The translations under genes and the position numbers were made by a program. Source: Woeseia sp034521225 (lineage in GTDB: Bacteria > Pseudomonadota > Gammaproteobacteria > Steroidobacterales > Woeseiaceae). From it: a stretch of 64,000 nucleotides of DNA. Where the stretch lies: assembly GCA_034521225.1 (NCBI GenBank), contig JAXHMR010000002.1, positions 62,001-126,000 of the forward strand, in the 5' to 3' direction. The first letter of the stretch is position 1; the number at the start of each line of letters is the position of its first letter. Positions 35,762 through 43,983 of this stretch are shown here, piece after piece. Under the pieces are notes generated by a model. It made no database searches, was not told the origin of the DNA, and saw nothing but the letters and a program-made list of their open reading frames with translations.

Positions 35762-36198
35762 CTATTCCCTGTAGCGAGGCATGTTCATGTTTGAGATCTG
35801 TCGGCGACCGCAATTCGTAAGCGACGACCCGTCATTTCGACATGGTGGCGGACAGCCGCGTCCGGCGAAAAGTTCCCCGGCTCGCAATACGCTAGCAGTG
35901 TTCATCGCTGATTGATGTCCGCCACAGCGCTTTCGTCATACTGTCCGGTCGCCGCAAACCCGTCTGACAATAGGCTCTTTACTGCTGTTTTCAAGGGTGG
36001 CGGCCCCGCGCAGCAGGCGGTTGTGACCGGTTTTCCGCCGTCGATTCCGTTTCACTTAATGCTACTAGATGTTGTGCATTGCGGTGTGCAATCCATTCGC
36101 GTCTTTTTTCCCCTGATTTTAAAGAAGTTTTTCTAAAATATTCTATAACTTACTGAATTATAATAAGTAAAACGCCTGCGAAAAAATGAGTTCGGGCC
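35762..36198. other. Divergent intergenic region upstream of degQ and nrdJa
   Basis: No gene is supported. It holds the candidate stress-type promoter of degQ (35848-35876, minus) and an AT-rich stretch at about 36110-36178, unusual for this GC-rich window, with ACTTA and TAAGT half-sites. The AT-rich part may form an upstream element for the nrd promoter. Confidence 0.45.
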
Positions 36199-36227
36199 TT
36201 GACAGTCATCGGCAACGGGCATAATCT
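36199..36227 (+). promoter_or_regulatory. Sigma-70 promoter of nrdJa
   Basis: TTGACA (36199-36204), a 17-base spacer and TAATCT (36222-36227) form a near-consensus housekeeping promoter about 180 bases before the nrdJa start. Confidence 0.65.
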
Positions 36228-36240
36228 TGTGCCCAGACAG

Positions 36241-36256
36241 ACACAACATCTTGTGT
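36241..36256 (+). promoter_or_regulatory. NrdR box (repressor operator)
   Basis: ACACAACATCTTGTGT matches the 16-base palindromic NrdR consensus (acaCwAtATaTwGtgt) and lies just downstream of the promoter, where NrdR would block transcription when dATP is plentiful. A weaker related sequence, GGGCATAATCTTGTGC, overlaps the -10 at 36217-36232; the 24-base spacing is shorter than the usual 31-32. Confidence 0.65.
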
Positions 36257-36405
36257 CGGACATCGTAAAGAAACTTGAGCCTTTGCAGGCACTTGTCGTG
36301 TGGCTTGGGGCCACGGCAAGCGGGGATCTGTGCGCCTAAATTCAGGATGACACAGAAACGATAATTGGGGTTTCCGGAAGGGAGTGCCAGGGAGAGAAGG
36401 GCCAT

Positions 36406-38567
36406 ATGAAGTCCGCGGTAAATATGGACGCTGCAACGGTTGGCGATATCTCATTCCAGCCGGCGTCGCTGGATATATGGAAGGCGAAATACCGGCTTTG
36501 CGCTAAAGATGGCTCACCCATCGATCAGACCACGGACGATACTTACAAGCGAGTCGCCCGGGCACTGGCCGATGTAGAGGCCGAGCCGCTGCGAGACACC
36601 TGGTACGAGAAGTTTCTCTGGGCATTGCGGACCGGCGCAATACCGGCCGGGCGCATCATTCCAACGCCGGTGCGCAGGAGCACAAACCCGCGACGTCGAC
36701 GATCAACTGCACCGTCTCCGGCACCGTCGGCGATTCGATGGACAATATCCTGAACAAGGTGCACGAGGCCGGCCTGACGCTGAAAGCCGGCTGTGGCATC
36801 GGCTATGAGTTTTCCACGCTGCGCCCGAAAGGCGCTTATGTAACGGGTGCCGGTGCCTACACATCCGGCCCGCTGTCGTTCATGGATATCTACGACAAGA
36901 TGTGTTTCACCGTGTCGTCGGCCGGGCGGCGGCCGCGGTGCACAGATGGGCACCTTCGATGTCGGCCACCCGGACGTCATGGACTTTATTCTTGCCAAGC
37001 GCGAGGACGGGCGTTTGCGGCAGTTCAACCTGTCGCTGCTGGTCACCGACGAATTCATGCGGGCCGTGCAGAACGGCGGCGAGTGGAAAGTCGCGTTTCC
37101 GGTGACACGCAAGGAAGTTGACCAGGACGGCCTCGATGTCAGCGACCGATTCCCAGTTTGTATGGCGCGAGTGGCCGGAGCCAGACGAATTACGTGCGCA
37201 ATGCAGCCGGTCTCGTTGCCTGCAAGATCTATCGTACGATGCCCGCGAGGCGTGTCTGGGATGTGATCATGGCGTCCACGTACGATTTCGCCGAGCCGGG
37301 TTTCGTGCTGATCGACCGCGTCAATGAAATGAACAACAACTGGTTCGACGAGAATATCCGGGCGACGAACCCGTGTGGCGAACAACCTTTGCCGCCGTAC
37401 GGTTCCTGCCTGCTTGGCTCAATCAACCTGACGCGGTTTGTCATTGACCCGTTCACGGAAAAAGCACGTTTCGACTGGGAGCGGTATCGCAAGGTCGTTG
37501 GTGTGTTCACGCGCATGCTCGACAACGTTGTCGAGATCAACGGCCTGCCATTGTCGCGCCAGCGCGATGAGATCACACGCAAACGGCGCCACGGCATGGG
37601 CTTTCTTGGACTCGGTTCGACCATCACCATGATGCGCATGACATACGGTGACCCCAGGTCGGTGGAGTTTACCGGGGAAGTGGCGAGACAGCTGGCGCTG
37701 GCGGGCTGGGAAACGGGGCTGGCGCTTGCCATTGAAAAAGGCCCGGCACCGATCATGACCGAAGAGTTCACCGTGACCCAGGAAATGCTGGCGAAGCGCC
37801 CCGAGATGATTGCCGACGGATTCAAGCCGGGCGACAAAGTGACCGGAAAGGTCCTGCATGCTCGCTACAGCCGTTACATGCAACGCATCGCCGGAGAAGC
37901 GCCGGCGCTGGTCGAAAAGCTCGCGAGCACCGGCGCGCGCTTCACGCATCACAGTTCCATCGCACCAACGGGCACCATTTCGCTGTCGCTCGCGAATAAC
38001 GCCAGCAATGGCATTGAGCCGAGCTTTGCTCATCACTACTTCCGCAATGTCATACGACAGGGCAAGAAGAGCAAGGAAAAGGTCGACGTATTTTCATTCG
38101 AGTTGCTGTCGTATCGGGAGCTCATCAATCCGAAAGCGATTCCCGAGGCGGGGGAGGACGGCCCCGAAGTGGAAACGGCGTTGCCGGACTATTTCGTCAC
38201 TGCCGACGACATCTCGCCGAAGGCGCACGTTGATATACAGGCAGCCGCGCAGCGATGGATAGATTCCTCGATCTCAAAGACGGCGAATGTGCCGACCGAC
38301 TATTCGTACGAGGAATTCAAGGATATATACATGTACGCCTATGAGCAGGGGCTCAAGGGGTGCACAACGTTCCGTTTCAATCCGGAGGCTTTCCAGGGCG
38401 TGCTCGTCAAGGAGCGCGACCTTAAGAATACGGTCTACAGCTTTACGCTCGAGGATGGTTCCGAGCTGGAACTGAAAGGAGACGAGGAAATCGAGTATGA
38501 CGGCGAGGTTCACACCGCGGCGAATCTTTTCGATGCCCTGAAGGAAGGCTACTACGGCAAATTCTGA
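36406..38567 (+). CDS. nrdJa: B12-dependent ribonucleotide reductase, large part NrdJa; frame broken four times
   Basis: This class II enzyme reduces ribonucleotides using adenosylcobalamin. The N-terminus (ISFQPASLDIWKAKYRL), QEHKPATSTINCTVSGTVGD, FSTLRPKGAYVTGAGA and the active-site block NPCGEQPLPPYGSCLLGSIN are clear. Continuous protein requires frame changes near 36660 (a base lost in ATCATTCCAAC), 36930, 37147 and 37185; after that the frame is open to 38567. The total is about 720 residues. With nrdJb directly downstream, it matches the split NrdJa/NrdJb enzyme of Pseudomonas. Because DNA synthesis needs a reductase and no other is in the window, four real lesions are unlikely; sequence errors are more probable. 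AGGGAGAGAAGG precedes the ATG. Confidence 0.9.
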
Positions 38568-38604
38568 CGCGTTTCGCGCAGAGTACTCCAAGGTCAACAG
38601 GATC

Positions 38605-39309
38605 ATGAGCACGATAAAAATAGACAAGAAGATTGTCGGTTATGCAGTCAAACAGCCTGCCGACAAGGACAAGGCGGCGAAACCCGAACTGCAGCGACAG
38701 CCAGCCGAGGGCGGTGGCGCGGAAATCATCCGCATGCATGAAAAGCTTGAGCGTCCGGAGATGCTCATCGGCTCGACCTACAAGGTCAAGACGCCGGTCT
38801 CGGACCATGCCATGTACGTGACAATCAACGATATTGTCCTGAACGAAGGTACCGAATTCGAGAAGCGGCGTCCGTTCGAGATGTTCATCAACTCGAAGAA
38901 CCTGGACCACTACCAGTGGATCGTCGCGCTGACGAGGATCATCTCCGCCGTATTCCGCAAGGGCGGCGACGTGACGTTCCTGGTCGATGAATTGAAAGCT
39001 GTTTTCGATCCGCGCGGTGGTTACTGGAAGCCCGGTGGCAAATTCATGCCATCGATCATTGCCGAGTTGGGCTACGTCGTCGAGAAGCACCTTGTCCTGA
39101 TCGGCATGCTGGCGAAGCCGGAGCTGGATTCGCACCAGCAGAAACTGATCGAGGAAAAGCGTGCCGAGTTTGAAGCAGCAGCCCGTCAAAAGGATGCGTT
39201 TTCGAAAAGCGACTATCCCGAAGGCGCGCAGCTCTGCACCAAATGCAACACGGCGGCGGCGGTCATGATGGATGGCTGCACCTACTGCACCGGTCCTCTC
39301 TGCGCGTAG
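38605..39309 (+). CDS. nrdJb: B12-dependent ribonucleotide reductase, C-terminal part NrdJb
   Basis: The protein has 234 residues. It corresponds to the C-terminal part of single-chain class II reductases, including a helical/TSCPD-like region (HAMYVTINDIVLNEG, FEMFINSKNLDHYQW) and a terminal zinc-ribbon-like Cys cluster (CTKCNTAAAVMMDGCTYC) that passes reducing equivalents to the active site of NrdJa. The first 40 residues, rich in Lys and Gln, form a linker. It starts 37 bases after nrdJa behind CAGGA, so the two are one operon. The frame is intact. Confidence 0.92.
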   Translation: MSTIKIDKKIVGYAVKQPADKDKAAKPELQRQPAEGGGAEIIRMHEKLERPEMLIGSTYKVKTPVSDHAMYVTINDIVLNEGTEFEKRRPFEMFINSKNLDHYQWIVALTRIISAVFRKGGDVTFLVDELKAVFDPRGGYWKPGGKFMPSIIAELGYVVEKHLVLIGMLAKPELDSHQQKLIEEKRAEFEAAARQKDAFSKSDYPEGAQLCTKCNTAAAVMMDGCTYCTGPLCA

Positions 39310-39399
39310 AGCCACCACTGCGCTCCTCAGTACGATCCGAAAAAACCGGACTCGAACTGGACACCCTCGCCTCATTCGTTTACGCGCAACTCCTAGCCC
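39310..39399 (-). repeat. Dispersed repeat, copy 2 (inverted relative to 8083-8166)
   Basis: The reverse complement shares GAATGAGGCGAGGGTGTCC, TTCGAGTCCGGTTTTTTC and CTGAGGAGCGCAGTGG with the copy at 8083. It begins directly after the nrdJb stop. A TTCATGAA-type motif (39393-39413) overlaps its end. Confidence 0.7.
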
Positions 39400-39457
39400 G
39401 GATTTTCATGAACGGCACGATGACCGGGGCGAAGGTGTGCCCGTGGAGGCTTTCAGG

Positions 39458-39516
39458 CTGTGCCGGACAGGGACGTCCGGCACAGAGCGTACAGGGACGT
39501 ATTCACAGCGTCCCTG
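39458..39516. repeat. Two adjacent perfect hairpins (REP-like)
   Basis: CTGTGCCGGAC (39458-39468) pairs with GTCCGGCACAG (39475-39485), an 11-base stem. Six bases on, CAGGGACG (39492-39499) pairs with CGTCCCTG (39509-39516). AGGGACGT also occurs in the first loop, so the two hairpins share sequence. They lie between nrdJb and waaA and resemble REP elements; termination after nrdJb is another possible role. Confidence 0.65.
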
Positions 39517-39680
39517 AAAAGTCCTCCCCGGGGTGCGCCTCAGCTTACCACCAGAGCCAAACGTTCATGAATAAACCGGGCCAGGTGTCTGACAGAGCGC
39601 CTGTTGCACAGGCGTCAGGGGCTGACCGGCACGTTGCGGTCACAATTGACGCCCGGCCAGTTACAACGAAGTAGGCAGCC
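39517..39680. other. Intergenic remainder before waaA
   Basis: Together with the two repeat features upstream this makes a 371-base stretch without a gene between nrdJb and waaA. This part holds a TTCATGAATAAACCGGGCC motif (39563-39583) like that at 28972 and presumably the waaA promoter; I see no clear -35/-10 pair. Confidence 0.4.
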
Positions 39681-40967
39681 ATGCGCATCACCTACGCGAT
39701 CCTGACCTACCTGCTGTTACCGGTTTACGCCCTCTACTGGCTGTTGCGCGGACTGGGCAACCGCGCCTACCTCGACCGTGTCGGGCAACGGTTCGGGTTT
39801 GGTTATCCTTCACTGAACCCTGGCAGTGTATGGCTGCATGCAGTCTCGGTCGGCGAGGTACAGGCAGCGGTACCGCTTATACGCACGCTTCTAAAACGCT
39901 TTCCGGACCGGCAGGTTCTGGTGACGACGGTTACACCAACCGGTGCCGAGCGCGTCCGGGCGTTGTTTGGCGATGACGTTGTTCACTGCTATATACCGTT
40001 CGAAACACCGAATGCGGTCGCACGATTTTTCAATTCGGTAAAGCCTGCATTTGCATTGATCATGGAAACAGAAATCTGGCCCAATCTTTACCATGCCTGC
40101 GGCAAGCGCCGCATCCCGTTGATACTGGTCAGTGCGAGGATTTCGCCGCGTTCAGTAGGCAAGTACCGTCGCTTGCTGCCGCTGTTCCGGGAGACGCTGT
40201 CTCACGGCATCCTGATTGCCGCACAAAGCCAGGCAGATGCGGACCGCTTCATGTCACTCGGCGCGGCCCCGGAACGCACCTGGGTTACCGGCAATATCAA
40301 GTTCGACGTTGCACTGCCCGACAACCTTGCAGAGCACGGCAGGGAACTGCGAAACAGGCTATGGCCGGGCCGGCCCGTGTGGATCGCGGCCAGTACGCAT
40401 GAAGGCGAAGAGAGCCAGGTACTCGATGCCCACAGCAGGATTCTCGAGGCCCGGCCGGATGCCCTTCTCGTACTCGTGCCCCGTCATCCTGAACGATTTT
40501 CCGCCGTGGCGTCGCTATTGTCCCGGCGCGATATACATTTCGTCACGAGGACCTCGAAAAAGTCATGCGCCGCGTCGGACTCTGTGTTTCTCGCGGACAC
40601 AATGGGCGAACTGCCGCTGTTCTATGCGGCCAGCGATGTCGCTTTTGTTGGCGGAACGCTGGTGCCTGTAGGTGGCCACAACCTGCTGGAACCGGCAGCG
40701 CTTGGCCTTCCAGTGATTACCGGTACCCACCTGTTCAACACCGAAGACATTGCCAACATGTTTGCAACCATCGGTGCGTCGATCATCGTCGACAGTTCAG
40801 ACGCACTTGCCGCGGCGATTTCGCGATTGTTCGGCAATCCCGATGAAGCAGAGGCAATCGGCGATAAAGGCCGGGACATAGTCTTGAACAATCGTGGCTC
40901 GCTGAAGAAGCTGCTAGTGCTACTTGAGCCCCTGGTCGACAACGTGCATGCCGGCAGCGCTCACTGA
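39681..40967 (+). CDS. waaA: 3-deoxy-D-manno-octulosonic acid (Kdo) transferase
   Basis: The protein has 428 residues. An N-terminal membrane anchor (ILTYLLLPVYALYWLLRG) is followed by two glycosyltransferase Rossmann domains: VWLHAVSVGEVQAAVPLI, LIMETEIWPNLYHAC, VTGNIKFD, and the C-terminal GGTLVPVGGHNLLEPAALG. It adds Kdo to lipid A precursor at the inner face of the cytoplasmic membrane, so the cell makes LPS. It is convergent with tolC, with the long inverted repeat between the two stops. Confidence 0.96.
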   Translation: MRITYAILTYLLLPVYALYWLLRGLGNRAYLDRVGQRFGFGYPSLNPGSVWLHAVSVGEVQAAVPLIRTLLKRFPDRQVLVTTVTPTGAERVRALFGDDVVHCYIPFETPNAVARFFNSVKPAFALIMETEIWPNLYHACGKRRIPLILVSARISPRSVGKYRRLLPLFRETLSHGILIAAQSQADADRFMSLGAAPERTWVTGNIKFDVALPDNLAEHGRELRNRLWPGRPVWIAASTHEGEESQVLDAHSRILEARPDALLVLVPRHPERFSAVASLLSRRDIHFVTRTSKKSCAASDSVFLADTMGELPLFYAASDVAFVGGTLVPVGGHNLLEPAALGLPVITGTHLFNTEDIANMFATIGASIIVDSSDALAAAISRLFGNPDEAEAIGDKGRDIVLNNRGSLKKLLVLLEPLVDNVHAGSAH

Positions 40968-40972
40968 GGAGC

Positions 40973-41063
40973 CCCGGTACCCCCTGCCGGGAGGCCTTTG
41001 GAGGAATGGCTCCCTTCGGTCCGCTTTATTTCACGCAAAGGCCTCCCGGCAGGGGGTACCGGG
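40973..41063. repeat. Long inverted-repeat element, copy 2, between convergent genes
   Basis: The arms begin CCCGGTACCCCCTGCCGGGA and end GGCCTTTG, pairing perfectly over about 28 bases. The loop is nearly the same as in copy 1 at 26805. The base pair after GGGAG differs from copy 1 on both arms together, so pairing is kept. It lies between the stops of waaA and tolC. Confidence 0.85.
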
Positions 41064-41066
41064 CGG

Positions 41067-42494
41067 CTAGCCTTCTGTAACGGGTTCTTCTTCGGCGAAC
41101 TTTTCTTCCGGTGGCTTGCGCTCTTCAAGCCAACGGTCGATCTGCTCAAGATCCTGGACTTTCAGGGTGCCCGCCGCCTGCTTCAGGCGCAGAACATTCG
41201 CCACGTAGGCATAGCGGCTCTGGTAATAGTTCGAAATGGCAAGGTACAACGCGCGCTGGGAATTCAGGACATCGACGATCGTACGGGTACCGACGTCGAA
41301 ACCGGCCTGCGTGGCTTCCAGTGCGGTCCGGCTTGACGAAACAGCCTGCTCGAGGGCTTTTACGCGACTGATTTCGGACAGCACGCCGAGGTATGCATCC
41401 CGGGTCTGCCGCTCGGTCTCGCGCGCAACGCGCTGGAGTTGTTCCCTGGATGCCCGGTGCAGATAGACGGCTTCCCTGACGCGCGACGATGTGCCGCCGC
41501 CGGAAAACAATGGCACGGAAATCTGCAGCCCGATGGAATCACCCTGGCTTTCGGTGTCGAAATCCGGGAACGGCGCGCCGTCACGAATCTGGTCAGTGAT
41601 ATCCGATTGGGAATCCCGGTAACTGGCAACGAGTTCGAGCGTCGGGTAATGGCCGGTGCGGCGAAACGCGATTTCATCACGCGCTATCTGCTCGTCGATA
41701 CGGCTGGCAATAACGGTCAGGTTCTGGTCCATCGCGAGCTCGATCCAGCTTTCCTCGTCACTCGGGTTCGGCGTAGGTAACGGGAAATCTTCTTTCGGCG
41801 CAGCAAGTTCGGGCACGTACTGCCCGGTTACTTCACGCAACAGCTCGCGCGCGGTCGCCAGTTCACGCTTGGCGCCGATTTCCGAGGCGACCGACTGGTC
41901 GTACGCGGCCTGCGACTCCTGCACGTCCGTTATCGCGATCAGCCCCACTTCGAATCGTTGCCTGGCCTGTTCGAGTTGGCGCGCGATGGCGCGGCGGTCT
42001 GCGTGGATCGACGTCAGCCGATCCTCCGCGGCCAGCACATCGAAGTAACGCTGTGCTACCCGCACAATCAGGTCCTGTTGCGCGGCTTCGCGCTCCACTT
42101 CCGCACGCGCGACAATTTTGTGGGCCTGCTTCAGGTTGACGACCTGGTCCCAGCGGAACAGGGTCTGGCTCAGATTGACCTCCCACCCGACGGTTTCTCT
42201 TGTCGCCTCGGATGTCGCAACGCCAATACCGGTGCTGTCCTGGAATATCTCGCGACCGTCCGACGACGCCATCTGCATTACTGCCCCGGCATTGACCTGC
42301 GGCAACAGCAGGCTGCGGGCCTGAGGCACGGCCTCGAGTGCCGCCAGGCGGCGCGACTCTGCCTCGTGGATCAGCGGATCGCTCTGCAGGGCCTGCTGGT
42401 ACACCTCCAGCAGCGACTCTGCCGGAACCGTCTGGGACCACAGGACTGTTGCGAGGCCTGCGAGCAGGTACCGGACTTTTATCGATTTTTTCAT
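41067..42494 (-). CDS. tolC: TolC family outer-membrane channel protein
   Basis: The protein has 475 residues with a signal peptide. The two TolC repeats are seen as SLLEVYQQALQSDPLIHEAE ... ETVGWEVNLSQTLFRWDQV and DENLTVIASR-like (here MDQNLTVIASRIDEQIARDE) ... SIGLQISVPLFSGGGTSSRV, and the exit block TRTIVDVLNSQRALYLAISNYYQ. TolC trimers span the outer membrane and periplasm and pair with inner-membrane efflux pumps or type I secretion systems. No pump gene is adjacent. An acidic C-terminal tail follows (PPEEKFAEEEPVTEG). It is downstream of the rhodanese and Pcm-like genes, a known gammaproteobacterial order. Confidence 0.95.
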   Translation of the reverse strand: MKKSIKVRYLLAGLATVLWSQTVPAESLLEVYQQALQSDPLIHEAESRRLAALEAVPQARSLLLPQVNAGAVMQMASSDGREIFQDSTGIGVATSEATRETVGWEVNLSQTLFRWDQVVNLKQAHKIVARAEVEREAAQQDLIVRVAQRYFDVLAAEDRLTSIHADRRAIARQLEQARQRFEVGLIAITDVQESQAAYDQSVASEIGAKRELATARELLREVTGQYVPELAAPKEDFPLPTPNPSDEESWIELAMDQNLTVIASRIDEQIARDEIAFRRTGHYPTLELVASYRDSQSDITDQIRDGAPFPDFDTESQGDSIGLQISVPLFSGGGTSSRVREAVYLHRASREQLQRVARETERQTRDAYLGVLSEISRVKALEQAVSSSRTALEATQAGFDVGTRTIVDVLNSQRALYLAISNYYQSRYAYVANVLRLKQAAGTLKVQDLEQIDRWLEERKPPEEKFAEEEPVTEG

Positions 42495-42598
42495 GCTATC
42501 TGTCCACCGTTGGGCGAGGTCTGGTCAGGAGTAGGTGTTATGGTTAACTATATCACCATATCAGTCAAGTGTGGTAGTGCAGCGCGCGGGCCGCTTCA

Positions 42599-42919
42599 TC
42601 AATAGCGCGGGATGGCTGGATCGATCTCAACCGACCACTGATCGATACCGCCTGAAATATTGGCGACGCGCGAAAATCCCTGCTGCGCCAGGAAGCCGGC
42701 GACCCGGGCGCTGCGAGCACCCGAATGGCACAGGAGGGCGACCGGCTTTGCGGCGTCGAGCTCCCGGTATCGCGCAGGAATTTCACTCATTGGAATGTGC
42801 AACGCTCCGTCAATTGCAGCGATTTCCGTCTCCCACGATTCTCGGACGTCGACCAGCTGCCAAAGTTCGCCATCCTGCTGCAGGCTCAGGTACCCGGCCG
42901 GGCTCAGTTCTTCAACCAC
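42599..42919 (-). CDS. Rhodanese-like single-domain protein
   Basis: The protein has 106 residues with a GTG start. The rhodanese fold is recognisable in LVDVRESWETEIAAIDGALH, split as LVDVRESWE and TEIAAIDGALHIPM, and the active-site Cys lies in ALLCHSGARSARVAGFL. Such proteins carry persulfide sulfur, but the acceptor is not known. It lies between the Pcm-like gene (56 bases upstream) and tolC, and is probably co-transcribed with both. Confidence 0.92.
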   Translation of the reverse strand: MVEELSPAGYLSLQQDGELWQLVDVRESWETEIAAIDGALHIPMSEIPARYRELDAAKPVALLCHSGARSARVAGFLAQQGFSRVANISGGIDQWSVEIDPAIPRY

Positions 42920-42975
42920 TCATCGCCCCCTGTTTTTATTGGATGCCGCAGCATGAGATTCGGTTTCCCGGGGCT

Positions 42976-43600
42976 TCAAAAGCGAAACAGGGTGGGGCTG
43001 TCGGCATTCGCCAGGCGTGTGAGCATCGTTTCAAACAGGCTGGTTGCGTGCCAGGTTTCGTCACTATCACGGACAATGAGCTGCGCATCCATGATGGGCG
43101 CGTCGCCGGTTACCAGGAACAGCCAGCCACCGGGTTTGAGCGCTGCGATGTAACGCGCGTCCAGTGTCAGCAGGGATCCCGTGACGGCGATGGCATCGAA
43201 GGGTCCTGGCGGCAGGTCGCGGCAGGCATCCATAACCGCCAACGACACATTGTCGATGCCAAGTTCCTTCAGTTTCGCGGACGCCGAGTCAACGAAATCC
43301 CGGTGAATGTCGATGCTGGTGACCTCGTTTACGAGCCGCGCGAGGCAGGCGGTCACGAAGCCGCTGCCGGTGCCAACAACAAGCACTTCGTGACGCGGAT
43401 CGACATCGAGTGCCTGGATCATCCGGCTCTCGACGATCGGCACCATCATATGTTCGCCGTGGCCCAAAGGGATCGCGCTGTCGGCATAGGCGAGCTGGCG
43501 GTACTCTACCGGCGCAAAAAAATCACGGGGTATGCTGTCGTAGAGCGCCAGCACGCCGGCATCCGTCACATCGGCGGTACGAAATCTGCTGCTCCACCAT
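42976..43600 (-). CDS. pcm: Protein-L-isoaspartate O-methyltransferase family; frame broken near start
   Basis: The main frame from 43569 has SIPRDFFAPVEYRQLAYAD, the glycine-rich SAM site VLVVGTGSGFVTACLARLV, SIDIHRDF and FDAIAVTGSLL. Upstream, the ATG at 43600 encodes MVEQQI in another frame; removing one A/T from the run at 43582-43584 joins it as MVEQQIRTADVTDAGVL, which matches the usual N-terminus of this family. So the gene is one protein of about 207 residues with an extra base. It lacks a strict match to some repair-enzyme motifs; the tolC-linked members are often annotated as Pcm-like and may have another substrate. Confidence 0.85.
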
Positions 43601-43983
43601 ATGACGGCGTGCGGACTGAAGAGTGGTGCTATGCAAGGTGCTGTAAACTCCTGTTTTTATCATAAAAAATGCCGCGACCAGCGCGTTTTGCCGCCGGTTG
43701 TCAGTGGGCCCGTGCCAGGCATTCCCGAATTATGGTGAATTGCTGCAGTGCACCGCTACAGCTGCGATATCCTTGGCCGAACACATTACTATGCTCGGCA
43801 GTTTCCTGTCTTTCTGCCACAGGCAATTCTGCCCGAGCGCATAATAACAAATGACTATCTAATGGCATTTCACTGTCGCAATGCCGGAAGGAATCTGCCA
43901 GTAAAATTGCGCTTTCTGTATTGTGAACCCTTTCCTGCCGGCAATACCACTTGTAGAGACTGTCTGGCAAAGGCGGTGCTGAC
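43601..43983. other. Divergent intergenic region (383 bases)
   Basis: It separates the Pcm-like gene from the PAS/GGDEF/EAL gene. Short open frames occur on both strands but lack protein-family features. It is somewhat AT-richer than its surroundings near 43640-43675 and 43820-43935 and must hold two promoters; no clear operator or RNA gene was seen. Confidence 0.4.

Noticed and set aside
35762..36405. Cobalamin riboswitch before the B12-dependent reductase
   Set aside because: No B12-box-like sequence is seen; the leader is explained by a promoter and NrdR box, and such riboswitches normally control cobalamin supply or B12-independent isozymes.
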